Of a stretch of 64,000 nt of DNA, positions 8,162 to 15,245 are shown piece by piece. This DNA comes from Butyricicoccus pullicaecorum DSM 23266. GTDB taxonomy: Bacteria > Bacillota > Clostridia > Oscillospirales > Butyricicoccaceae. The stretch spans positions 124,001-188,000 of the forward strand of contig NZ_FUXW01000004.1 in assembly GCF_900167005.1 (NCBI RefSeq), in the 5' to 3' direction. Each line of letters begins with the position of its first letter. The stretch's first letter is position 1. Made by a program: the position numbers and the translations under genes. The notes beneath the pieces are model-generated. The model worked only from the letters and a program-made list of their open reading frames with translations, had not been told where the DNA came from and made no database searches.

Positions 8162-9348
8162 GCCGTTTCACTTCCTCCTTCCTGTGTTGTCTGGGTTGTG
8201 GGTGCGGTATCCAAGCGACGGATGGGCACATCGCCGCCGTCGATGGGTGCAAGGTTGAGGACGGCGCGCCACTCGTTCGGCAGCATAGCGCCGCGGTCTA
8301 CCATCGCCTGCAAGCCCAGCTTCGTGCTCATGCTGGCGGTTGCAAGGTTGGTCGCCTCGAACACGATCCGGTTGCCTGCCGCCCGCTCGCGGCGGGAAAA
8401 CAGCTTGCGCGTGTACTCCTCGCCCAGCTCGCGCACGATGGGTTCCAGCTCGGCTTCATAGTAGGCGTTCCACTCGTCCTCGTTGTACTGCGACAGAACG
8501 ATCTTGGGGTTGGTGTTGAAGATGGCATAGATGCGCTGGGTCGTGCGGTCCATCTGCGCCGCGTTGGGGACGTAGTCCTTGGGACTAATCTGGGTGGCCT
8601 CGGATTTGGAATCCACGACAACCACACCGCTGCCGTTCTCCACGTCCAGAAACCGCTGGGCAAATTCTTTCGCTTTCTCGGTCAATGCGTCATCGCGCAT
8701 GGCCGTATTATATTTAATCAGCCAGCGCACGACCGACGAGTTGCGGATTGCCTTGACGATGCCCTGATCGGTCGTGCCGACGATCTCCATGAGCGGCATG
8801 AGCGTCTGCGCCAAGGGCGAACCAAACAGATCATTCTCGCAGAAGTCGGAACGCAGGTGGATGATGTCGGTGTAGGCGAACACCATGCGCCGCCCGTTGA
8901 CCAGAATGAAATCCAGACACAGCGTGCCATCCTTGCGGTAGATCGCCTGCACCGAGCTTGCCGTGATGGGGTAAATCTCCACCGGCAGACCGTTTTCCTC
9001 CCGGATAATCAGCGCAAAGGCGTTGTTGTTGAGGACGAGCTGGGCGGCCAGCTTCTCCTGTAATTTCTGTCCGGTCATGTAGGGATTAGGCTCCTCGAGC
9101 AGGTAGCGCAGGCGCGCGTCCGCGTTGTACGCAATGCGGCGCTTGCCCTCGCGGTCGATGGTCTCGCGCAGGTGCTTGCCAACCAGCTTGCCCACGCCCT
9201 TGACCTTGGGACGCATACACGCCCGTACGATGTCCGACTGGTACAGCTTGCCGTTCCATGCGAAAAACCCGTTGCCCCGCTCGGTCACCATCTGATAGCG
9301 CACGGTACCCGGAGATGCGCGGGCGAACAGGTCACGAAAAAATCCCAT
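8158..9348 (-). CDS. Phage portal protein, HK97 family
   Basis: A 396-residue portal protein beginning MGFFRDLFARAS. Family features are VRACMRPKVKGVGKL, LLEEPNPYMTGQKLQEKLAAQLVLNNNAF, the DIIHLRSDF segment, GSPLAQTLMPLMEIVGTTDQG, and EDEWNAYYEAELEPIVRELGEEYTRKLF. Portal subunits form the dodecameric ring through which DNA is packaged and ejected. The gene order terminase, portal, protease, capsid is the standard HK97-type head module. The last codons (TAPTTQTTQEGG) are a flexible tail. Confidence 0.95.
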   Translation of the reverse strand: MGFFRDLFARASPGTVRYQMVTERGNGFFAWNGKLYQSDIVRACMRPKVKGVGKLVGKHLRETIDREGKRRIAYNADARLRYLLEEPNPYMTGQKLQEKLAAQLVLNNNAFALIIREENGLPVEIYPITASSVQAIYRKDGTLCLDFILVNGRRMVFAYTDIIHLRSDFCENDLFGSPLAQTLMPLMEIVGTTDQGIVKAIRNSSVVRWLIKYNTAMRDDALTEKAKEFAQRFLDVENGSGVVVVDSKSEATQISPKDYVPNAAQMDRTTQRIYAIFNTNPKIVLSQYNEDEWNAYYEAELEPIVRELGEEYTRKLFSRRERAAGNRIVFEATNLATASMSTKLGLQAMVDRGAMLPNEWRAVLNLAPIDGGDVPIRRLDTAPTTQTTQEGGSETA

Positions 9349-9360
9349 GTGTGTATCACC

Positions 9361-11082
9361 TCAAATCATGCTTTGGTATTCTTCCAGATGTCGTCCGAGG
9401 ACGGTGTAGGCATCGAGCAGCGCGGCGGCGCCGTCGATGCGTCGGGTCGGCTTGGTGGATTTGCACGGCTGCCAGTTGCCGTTCTTGTCCTCGTCATAGC
9501 TGGTGTTCGCCAGGCACCATTTGAGCACCGGATTGTTGTTGTAGATCACCAGCTTGGCGGCAAGGTCTGCACCCAGCGCGTGCATGGGTGCGGACAGGGT
9601 CTTTTTGCCCTGAATGACCGGTTCGGGACAAGACGGGCCAAAGGTGTCGGTCAGCTCGTCCACAAAGTAGGTCGCAGACCAGCTGTCGTAGCCAATCCAC
9701 GGCAGGTAGATGTCCTCCTGCTCCTGCACCTCGACAAACCACTGGACGACGTCATGGTAGTTAATCTTGTTGCCCTGACACAGTCGGACATAGCCCTCGT
9801 CGACCCACAGGTCATACCGGATTTTGTCCTCATTGACGCGCTGCTCGAGCAGGGCTTCGGGCAGCCAGAACATCATACGCACATAATAGTGCGGGTCGTT
9901 CGGCACTTGGAAGATCACGGCAGCGGCGGTCAGGTCGGTTGTCGCCGACAGATCGACGCCGCCCACGCCGTAGCGCGGCCGCAGCTCGGCCAGATCGTAG
10001 CAGGCCGTATTGTTGAGTTCCTCAAACGTGAGCCAGGCTTCGGTCGTGGTCTCGCGGATGTTGAATTCCTTGCAGACCAGATTCTTGACTTCCTTGGGGT
10101 TTGCCTGGGCACGCGCGACCTTGTCGGCCAGCTGCTGGCGGTTTTTGATCGTGCCCAGACCGGGATTGGCCTTTGCCCAGCAGGCAGGGTCGGTCCATTC
10201 GCGCCGCGCGTCCAGCTCGTAGACAAAGGCGATAAAGTGCGGGTCGTGTGCGCCCTCGGGGTCGCCATAGCCATTGATGATACGCGCCGCATACTCGTAC
10301 CGGTCGTCGTAAATGTCCTCGCGCACGGTGCCCGCGGTGGATGTGATAAACACCAGCGGCTGCTCGCGCGCGGTCGTGCCGTCGGCCATGATGTTATAGA
10401 GCGCACGCCCGTCCTTCCACTGGTGAATCTCATCCATCAGGACGCCGTGGACGTTCAGGCCGTCCAGCGTATCTGAATCGGACGCCAGCGGCTTGAACAC
10501 ACCGTCGTTGAACGCCTCGCTGGTCAGCTCGTGGGTCAGGGTCTTGATGCGCTTTAAGAGCGCGGGCGACTTGCGCACCATGCGCTTGGCTTCCTGCCAG
10601 ATGATTTTCGCCTGATCGCGCTTGGTCGCCACCGCGTACACCTCGGGGCCGGGTTCGCCGTCGCCGATCATCAGGTACAGACCGACCGCCGACGCCAGCA
10701 GGGATTTGCCGTTCTTCTTGCCGACGATCAGCAGCGCCTCGCGGTACTGCCGGTTGCCGTCCATGTCTACAAAGCCAAAGATGGCGGCCAGCATGGCCTT
10801 TTCCCACAGCTCCAGACGCACCGGCTGACCGCCTACCTTGCCCTTGGAGTGATGGCAATAGCGCTCGATGAAGTCTATGACGTGCCAAGCGCGCGCCGGG
10901 CTGTAATGATAACCGTCAGCATCGGTGTCCAATTTGGACACAAGATGCGCATAGGTGCGGCGGATCTTGTCACCGACCACCACGTCCCCGCGCTCGATTG
11001 CTGCCCAATACGCGCGGATGGGGTCGGCAAATGGGGTTTCGTTAGGTCTCGCGGCTCGTGACAAAGCTGTCAAAGCCGTCAT
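9361..11082 (-). CDS. Terminase large subunit
   Basis: A 573-residue packaging motor. The ATPase half has a Walker A-like ALLIVGKKNGKSLLAS around residues 117-130 and a Walker B GVLMDEIHQ, preceded by DTLDGLNVH. The nuclease half has GGVDLSATTDLTAAAV, with an acidic metal-binding residue, and a late block GKKTLSAPMHALGADLAAK. It cuts concatemeric DNA and pumps it into the prohead through the portal. The chosen ATG at 11082 overlaps the small subunit by 41 bases and lacks a good ribosome site, so the true start could be slightly downstream. With HNH and small subunit genes next to it, the arrangement suggests a cos-type packaging system. Confidence 0.95.
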   Translation of the reverse strand: MTALTALSRAARPNETPFADPIRAYWAAIERGDVVVGDKIRRTYAHLVSKLDTDADGYHYSPARAWHVIDFIERYCHHSKGKVGGQPVRLELWEKAMLAAIFGFVDMDGNRQYREALLIVGKKNGKSLLASAVGLYLMIGDGEPGPEVYAVATKRDQAKIIWQEAKRMVRKSPALLKRIKTLTHELTSEAFNDGVFKPLASDSDTLDGLNVHGVLMDEIHQWKDGRALYNIMADGTTAREQPLVFITSTAGTVREDIYDDRYEYAARIINGYGDPEGAHDPHFIAFVYELDARREWTDPACWAKANPGLGTIKNRQQLADKVARAQANPKEVKNLVCKEFNIRETTTEAWLTFEELNNTACYDLAELRPRYGVGGVDLSATTDLTAAAVIFQVPNDPHYYVRMMFWLPEALLEQRVNEDKIRYDLWVDEGYVRLCQGNKINYHDVVQWFVEVQEQEDIYLPWIGYDSWSATYFVDELTDTFGPSCPEPVIQGKKTLSAPMHALGADLAAKLVIYNNNPVLKWCLANTSYDEDKNGNWQPCKSTKPTRRIDGAAALLDAYTVLGRHLEEYQSMI

Positions 11083-11497
11083 CGGACGGCGCTTCGACCG
11101 ACTTGGGCAGCAGGTCGGTCAGCTGACGGATGATTTTCTGATAATTACCATTGGTCTGGTTGTAGACCTCGGCCTCGGGACGCTTGCGCTTGTACGGCTC
11201 TTGGTCGCCCTGGGAAAACCACTCGGTCCAGCCGTAGGTGTTGAGGTCGTCCTCAAGCTCGTCGAGCTGCACACGCATAAAGGCTGCACGCTCGATAAGA
11301 CCCAAGACAAGTTTCTGTTTGGTCTTCTCAATCCCCTTAAACAGATTCAAAAGCCGCCTTTGTTCTTTCTTGATTGCGCTTTCCAGCGCCTTTTTATCCT
11401 CACATCCGGTTATTTTCCGGCACCTCCTTCCTGCGCACGCGCATGGCGCGCGCTGTGTGATTCGCGCCCCCGTGCCACGTTTTCGCCCGGCTGTCAA
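11042..11497 (-). CDS. Terminase small subunit (start uncertain)
   Basis: The well-supported part begins at about 11405: KKALESAIKKEQRRLLNLFKGIEKTKQKLV, then FMRVQLDELEDDLNTYGWTEWF and NGNYQKIIRQLTDLLPKS. It is a helical protein of the kind encoded just upstream of HK97-type large terminases in Clostridia phages, where it recognises the packaging site. The start is a problem: the open frame reaches a TTG at 11497, but an excellent AGGAGG box at 11422-11427 (minus strand) is followed in this frame only by non-standard starts such as ATA. Either the TTG is used, or an unusual start or a small indel exists. Confidence 0.72.
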   Translation of the reverse strand: MTAGRKRGTGARITQRAPCACAGRRCRKITGCEDKKALESAIKKEQRRLLNLFKGIEKTKQKLVLGLIERAAFMRVQLDELEDDLNTYGWTEWFSQGDQEPYKRKRPEAEVYNQTNGNYQKIIRQLTDLLPKSVEAPSDDGFDSFVTSRET

Positions 11498-11560
11498 CGG
11501 GTGGGGGTCCTGTGCGTGAGCCGTGTATTCCTCCGAGGAGGGGCGTTCGGTCGTTTTGCA

Positions 11561-11890
11561 TCACACCCGGGTCAGCGGACTGGGAGGCGGTCGGACTTCG
11601 ACCGGCTGGCCGTCCGGCCCGATGATGCACCGGTCACCGCTGCCGTCCTCGCTCTCGCGGTTATGGCACGTCTGGCAGTCATAGCGCAGCAGCGCATGGT
11701 TTAACGCAATGTCCGGGTCGTTCACGTTGTCCTCGGTCAGCCAGACCGTGTGGTGCACGATTAGGCCGGGAACCAAGCCGCAGGTCTCGCACAGACCACC
11801 GTCAATGGCCACGCGCTCGGCGATGTACGCTGCCCGGCAAGACTTCCACGCCTTGCTGTTGTAAAATTTCTTGGCAAACACTCGCGCCAT
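11561..11890 (-). CDS. HNH endonuclease
   Basis: About 109 residues from the ATG at 11890 (MARVFAKKFYNSKAWKSCR). The HNH core is clear: paired cysteines in GGLCETCGLVPG, the first histidines in LIVHHTVWLTEDN, an asparagine in ALNHALLRYDC, and CQTCHNRE. Such small HNH proteins sit next to the terminase in many cos-type siphophages and are needed with it for DNA cleavage during packaging. A start 27 codons upstream is rejected because the TAATG overlap with the preceding gene gives coupled translation at 11890. Confidence 0.93.
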   Translation of the reverse strand: MARVFAKKFYNSKAWKSCRAAYIAERVAIDGGLCETCGLVPGLIVHHTVWLTEDNVNDPDIALNHALLRYDCQTCHNRESEDGSGDRCIIGPDGQPVEVRPPPSPLTRV

Positions 11891-12204
11891 TACGCCTTGT
11901 CCTCCCGCAGCATCTGCCCACAAAGTGGACACCGGAAAGTCTGTCCCTCCACTCTCACCGACTCGCCACAAATCGGACAGCGCACCGCAGGATGTGTTGA
12001 GAGTCTATACACCATCCGTGCCGGAAAGCTATCCTGTACACGGTCATGGCCATATATCGTCACCCAGTCGTCGCGCAGCTCAGGCGCAACGCGTGCAGGC
12101 AGTTCAAGTCTGATGTGTTCCGTCCGGACAGTCACAATCAGGCCATACCGCGCGGCGGCCAGTACCTCGTCCGTGGCTCGCTTGTTCTCGCTGATATCGT
12201 TCAC
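11890..12204 (-). CDS. Zinc-ribbon phage protein of unknown function
   Basis: About 104 residues from a GTG at 12204, nine bases after AAGGAG. An in-frame GTG at 12213 is too close to that box. The N-terminal part (NDISENKRATDEVLAAARYGLIVTV) is followed by a central beta-rich stretch and a C-terminal zinc ribbon CPICGES...CPLCGQ. Zinc ribbons in phage early genes often bind nucleic acid or host polymerase, but nothing more specific can be read. It overlaps the upstream gene by about 100 bases. Confidence 0.6.
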   Translation of the reverse strand: MNDISENKRATDEVLAAARYGLIVTVRTEHIRLELPARVAPELRDDWVTIYGHDRVQDSFPARMVYRLSTHPAVRCPICGESVRVEGQTFRCPLCGQMLREDKA

Positions 12205-12427
12205 GGTTCTCACGCTCCTTCACAATGTTCTGCATCTCGATGATGCGACGGGTCAGGCTGGCAAGTTCCAGCCGCATGATCTCGCACGCGCGGTCAAGTC
12301 GCATACGCTGGACGATGTTGCGGCTCTCGGCCGCCTGCGCACGGTTGCGCCCGATCGCCTCCTCCAAGCGGCGCTGGGCCTCGGTGTATTCACAGATCAG
12401 GACATCCAGGCTTTTCCATTCGGCCAT
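12104..12427 (-). CDS. Small helical phage protein, unknown function
   Basis: 107 residues from the ATG at 12427, behind GGAGGTGGGCC. Nearly all helical and charged: LDVLICEYTEAQRRLEEAIGR, then SRNIVQRMRLDRACEIMRLELASLTRRIIEMQNIVKEREN, a probable coiled coil. The last 33 codons overlap the zinc-ribbon gene in another frame, and this C-terminal tail (REQASHGRGTGRRAVWPDC) looks less protein-like than the other frame. I do not recognise the family. Confidence 0.5.
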   Translation of the reverse strand: MAEWKSLDVLICEYTEAQRRLEEAIGRNRAQAAESRNIVQRMRLDRACEIMRLELASLTRRIIEMQNIVKERENRERYQREQASHGRGTGRRAVWPDCDCPDGTHQT

Positions 12428-12505
12428 TTGGCCCACCTCCTCGTTTTTGGGCAAACAAAAAGCCGACCACCAAGGCCACACACGTTGTGTGTCTCGATGA
12501 TCGGC

Positions 12506-12691
12506 TCAAATCTTTTTCAGATCCCCGGCGCTGTTTGGGGTATTCAGTTCGATCTCTTTGCGGCATCCCCGGCATATCATGTACGCGCCAACGATCCGCG
12601 CGTCCGGGATGATCTGCAAGAGCTTCTTTCCACAATTCGGGCAGCACATCCATAATCTGTGTTGTGTTCTGCCTTGATTATATTTTACCAC
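12506..12691 (-). CDS. Small Cys-rich zinc-finger protein (Com/KTR-like)
   Basis: About 61 residues from a GTG at 12691 with GAGGAGGG seven bases upstream; an ATG at 12733 is possible but has no ribosome site. Core pattern: CCPNCGKKLLQIIPDARIVGAYMICRGCRKEIEL, with two CxxC pairs forming one zinc site. Such Com-like or KTR-like proteins occur widely in Firmicutes phages and mobile elements. The exact role is unknown. Confidence 0.65.
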   Translation of the reverse strand: MVKYNQGRTQHRLWMCCPNCGKKLLQIIPDARIVGAYMICRGCRKEIELNTPNSAGDLKKI

Positions 12692-12781
12692 TCGGTTCCC
12701 TCCTCGTAAAGCGCCCGCGCGCGCGTTCTCCATTGTGATTCATAAGTTATACTGGGTTTCAAGCCCGAAAAATATAAGACC

Positions 12782-13534
12782 TTATGCTGTTTTTCTCGGT
12801 TTCGACCGTCTTGGCCTCGTCTTGCGTTCTGGTCGCCTATCCGGCAGCAGGTACTTGAGGTACTTGACCTCGCCCCACTGATTGACCATGCTGTCGCTGT
12901 CCAGCACGATCGCGCCCGGCGGTGCGCACAGCGTCACGTCATCCGGCACCCAGCCGCTTTCCCGTTCGGGCTTTTTCAGTCCCCGGCTTGGCGTCCAGCT
13001 GCGCAGGCCGTTCGGACTGCCGTGCTCCCTCGGCTCCTTGGTCAGGTACCCCGCCAGCGCCTCGTATCCGTAGGCGTCCACATACTCGATGTGCACCTCA
13101 CCGTGCGGCCATAGGCTTTGCAGGGTTTCCAAGTCCCCGCCCGTGCCGTCGATCACGACATGGTGATGCAATCGCTTGTCGCCGTGCACGCCCTCGGTCA
13201 CATAGACATAGCGCAGGGACTGACCGGCCAACCGGCGCGCCTTGCGCAGCTGCACCCAGAACCGCTTGATCTTATCCACCGCGCCGTCCCGATCATCCGG
13301 CAGATGATCGTCGTCATAGGTCAGGGTCACGACCAGATCGCGCGGCGTGAAGTTCGACGCCAGCAGTAGCTCGAGCTTTTGCCAGGCATATTTCATGTTC
13401 ATCCGCTGACGCGCAGCCGAGCTGCACTTGGTCTTGGCTGCTCTGGCTTCTGGGCTATCCGATGGATGCACGGTCGAATACACCGCTGCGTACACCAGCC
13501 GCCCCGCCCGGATGACTTTTCTTCGTTTTGCCAT
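12782..13534 (-). CDS. HUH-type replication initiation (Rep-like) protein
   Basis: 250 residues from the ATG at 13534 (MAKRRKVIRAGRLVYA) behind GAAAGGAG; 35 upstream in-frame codons lack a ribosome site. The HUH motif RLHHHVVIDG lies at residues 121-130, with His123 and His125 as metal ligands. It follows the beta strand RYVYVTEGVH and the helix KIKRFWVQLRKARRLAG. A later tyrosine-rich helix, YGYEALAGYLTKEP, could hold the nicking tyrosine. This layout is that of rolling-circle Rep / phage G2P-like proteins. In Clostridia siphophage genomes such genes stand near SSB. It could nick an origin near the hairpins just upstream, but no activity can be shown here. The tail is very basic (PERKTRPRRSKPRK). 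Confidence 0.75.
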   Translation of the reverse strand: MAKRRKVIRAGRLVYAAVYSTVHPSDSPEARAAKTKCSSAARQRMNMKYAWQKLELLLASNFTPRDLVVTLTYDDDHLPDDRDGAVDKIKRFWVQLRKARRLAGQSLRYVYVTEGVHGDKRLHHHVVIDGTGGDLETLQSLWPHGEVHIEYVDAYGYEALAGYLTKEPREHGSPNGLRSWTPSRGLKKPERESGWVPDDVTLCAPPGAIVLDSDSMVNQWGEVKYLKYLLPDRRPERKTRPRRSKPRKTA

Positions 13535-13588
13535 CCCCTCTCCTTTCCGTGTCCAATTTGGACACTTTTCTGCAAAAGGGTATAAAAA

Positions 13589-13607
13589 TGCGGGGCTCAG
13601 CCCCGCA
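13589..13607 (-). terminator. Hairpin with T-rich tail upstream of rep
   Basis: A nine-base perfect inverted repeat TGCGGGGCT-C-AGCCCCGCA. Read on the minus strand it is followed by TTTTTATA, so it has intrinsic terminator form. It sits 55 bases upstream of the rep start and could act as an attenuator, or be part of an origin for the HUH protein. Confidence 0.55.
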
Positions 13608-13629
13608 CAGTGCCTTATGCTATTGTTGT

Positions 13630-13650
13630 CCAGCCCCAAGTCTGGGCTGG
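13630..13650. repeat. Second inverted repeat upstream of rep
   Basis: CCAGCCC and GGGCTGG enclose a seven-base loop. Together with the hairpin 23 bases away it forms a paired-hairpin region. No T-run follows on either strand, so a DNA-level role such as a nicking or binding site is as likely as termination. Confidence 0.4.
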
Positions 13651-13946
13651 GATGATTCCTTCTTTCTGTTATTTAATATAGCCGTTTTTCCGAATCTTGT
13701 CAAGCAAAGGGCGAACATTCGTTTTGGGTGCACAAAATGATACGGACAAATTTGGTAATTTTTCTACTTGCGGCGCTCGATCTTGAGCACCCACCGGTGC
13801 CACACATCCACGGACTGAACAATCTCCTTTCTAGGCTGGTTGCCTCTAGCGTCGAAGAAGTCACCGATCTAGTTTTGCGGGCAATGGCACAATGCATAAA
13901 ATCTAATGGAATAATATTTATCGACAAAATTTTACAAATACCACCA
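13651..13946. other. Gap with a probable gene remnant
   Basis: No intact gene is evident. On the minus strand, about 13868 to 13773, one frame reads GDFFDARGNQP, then EIVQSVDVWHRWVLKIERRK and a stop. This looks like a real protein C-terminus, but the frame is blocked upstream by TAG within 12 bases and has no convincing start. It may be the decayed end of an early phage gene cut off when the plus-strand gene at 14006 arrived. Confidence 0.35.
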
Positions 13947-13974
13947 TTATAAAAGTATTTTCTTATGGTATAAT
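13947..13974 (+). promoter_or_regulatory. Promoter of plus-strand moron
   Basis: A perfect TATAAT at 13969-13974 carries the extended -10 element TGG just before it. A weak -35 (TTATAA) lies 16 bases upstream. The gene at 14006 starts 31 bases later with its own AAAGGAG site. The region is AT-rich unlike the flanking phage genes. Confidence 0.7.
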
Positions 13975-14005
13975 GAAATTACCACTTTAGAAAGGAGCAA
14001 TTAGA

Positions 14006-14467
14006 ATGGCACAGCAGTTGGAAAACGAAAACATTTTGGAATCAGCTTATGTATCCCTGCATCCCGAATCACCGGAAGCCCTGAAAAATGCCCCCCAAAA
14101 AGATGCAGATGCACCGCCAGCAAATGCACTTACCGCTGAAACGCCCACTAAACCGTTATGGGATGTACCGACTGTCCCTTCTAGCTTTCTGCTATGGGTA
14201 GATGTAAACATGTCCATCAAGTTAAAAACCACGGATCATCCTGAAGGCGAATGGGTTACTCTGCTTTGTGATGACGAACCCAGCCCCCATCCATCCAGCG
14301 GTCGCTATTATTTCTGGGCATGGTGGAAAAGCTCCTGGAAGCATGACAAGAAAGTGTTAAAAGACAAAGGTATTGACATCCTCGATGAAGAATATTCTTG
14401 GCACGCGCCTTGTGCGATTGCCATTCCCTATGACAGCGTCGTACAAGACCCTTATCATCCGAGATAA
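14006..14467 (+). CDS. Moron protein of unknown function
   Basis: A 153-residue protein on the strand opposite to all flanking phage genes, with its own extended -10 promoter, AAAGGAG site (13991-13997) and terminator (14492-14518). Residues 1-55 are acidic, Pro/Ala-rich and probably unstructured. Residues 55-153 look globular, with FLLWVDVNMSIKLKTTDHPEGEWVTLLC, SGRYYFWAWWKSSWKHD and SWHAPCAIAIPYDSVVQD. It has no signal peptide or membrane segment. The transcription unit is self-contained and lower in GC than its neighbours, which fits a lysogen-expressed moron. I do not recognise the family; a defence or host-modifying role is only a guess. Confidence 0.8.
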   Translation: MAQQLENENILESAYVSLHPESPEALKNAPQKDADAPPANALTAETPTKPLWDVPTVPSSFLLWVDVNMSIKLKTTDHPEGEWVTLLCDDEPSPHPSSGRYYFWAWWKSSWKHDKKVLKDKGIDILDEEYSWHAPCAIAIPYDSVVQDPYHPR

Positions 14468-14491
14468 TAGCTATATTCCTATAAAATGACA

Positions 14492-14518
14492 AACAACCGC
14501 TTATAAAGCGGTTGTTTT
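14492..14518 (+). terminator. Terminator of plus-strand moron
   Basis: AACAACCGCTT-ATA-AAGCGGTTGTT, an 11-base perfect stem followed by TT. It lies 25 bases after the stop of the moron. Confidence 0.8.
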
Positions 14519-14552
14519 CATATGCTCGGATGGTCATAGTGCTCCCCCCTTC

Positions 14553-14987
14553 TCAAAACGGCACATCGCTGTCGTCCAGCGGTGCGAAATCATCCGCGCC
14601 CAGCGCATCCTGGTCAACCGGCGGCAGCTCCGGCACCAGATCGCTGCCGTGCGCATGATCGCGGGCCTTCTTGGTCTCGCCGAATGTGACCTCATCGGTG
14701 TTGACCTCGATCGACACCCGCTTGTTGCCGTTTCTGTCCTCCCAGTTCCGAGACTGGAGACGGCCAGCCACGATGGCCATCATGCCCTTGGTGAACCACT
14801 GCTTGACGAAATCGCCCTGTTTTCCCCACGATACGCAGTCGATGAAATCGGTCTGCCGCTCGCCGTTCGGGCCTTTGCGATCACGATCAACCGCAAGAGT
14901 AAACGATGTAACAGCAATATTGGTCTGTGTGTAGCGTCGTTCGGGGTCGCGCACGAGGCGGCCTATCAAAATCGTTTTATTGAGCAT
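14553..14987 (-). CDS. ssb: Single-stranded DNA-binding protein
   Basis: A 144-residue SSB. The OB-fold reads MLNKTILIGRLVRDPERRYTQTNIAVTSFTLAVDRD, then FIDCVSWGKQGDFVKQWFTKGMMAIVAGRLQSRNWEDRNG, both diagnostic. A Pro/Asp-rich linker ends in the acidic tip DDSDVPF, which recruits partner proteins. The start has AGGAGG eight to nine bases upstream. It protects single strands at the phage replication fork and sits in an operon with the DnaB helicase and DnaD-like initiator. Confidence 0.97.
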   Translation of the reverse strand: MLNKTILIGRLVRDPERRYTQTNIAVTSFTLAVDRDRKGPNGERQTDFIDCVSWGKQGDFVKQWFTKGMMAIVAGRLQSRNWEDRNGNKRVSIEVNTDEVTFGETKKARDHAHGSDLVPELPPVDQDALGADDFAPLDDSDVPF

Positions 14988-14990
14988 GTA

Positions 14991-15245
14991 TCATTTCCTC
15001 CTCTTTTTTGTGGGTTTGGTGATGGTCTTTCGACCGATGATGTCCAAAATCTTACCGTTCACGACCGGGAAGCACTCGCGGATGGGTTTCGACCAGCTGC
15101 CGTTCTTGAGCCTCGTGCGGTACTGTGCAACCACATAGCCGCGCCCGGGACGCTTCTTGACGTACCAGACAACGTGTCCGGTGACCGTTCCCCTGCCCGA
15201 CGCCGGTTTGAAGGTCAGCTGGATGATTTTACGTTCTTTGAGCAT
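14991..15245 (-). CDS. Small basic phage protein, unknown
   Basis: 84 residues, very basic (KPTKKRRK end), starting MLKERKIIQLTFKPASGRG behind AAGGAGG. It has a central HVVWYVKKRPGRGYVVAQYRTRLKNGSWSKPI stretch that looks beta-rich. It overlaps the dnaB stop by 17 bases and ends three bases before ssb, so it is part of the replication operon. A nucleic-acid binding role would fit its charge but is not shown. Confidence 0.65.
   Translation of the reverse strand: MLKERKIIQLTFKPASGRGTVTGHVVWYVKKRPGRGYVVAQYRTRLKNGSWSKPIRECFPVVNGKILDIIGRKTITKPTKKRRK

Noticed and set aside
13700-13952. Two overlapping frames (75 codons minus, 74 codons plus) in the gap near rep
   Set aside because: No ribosome sites, and the coding-like signal on the minus strand is in a third, broken frame.
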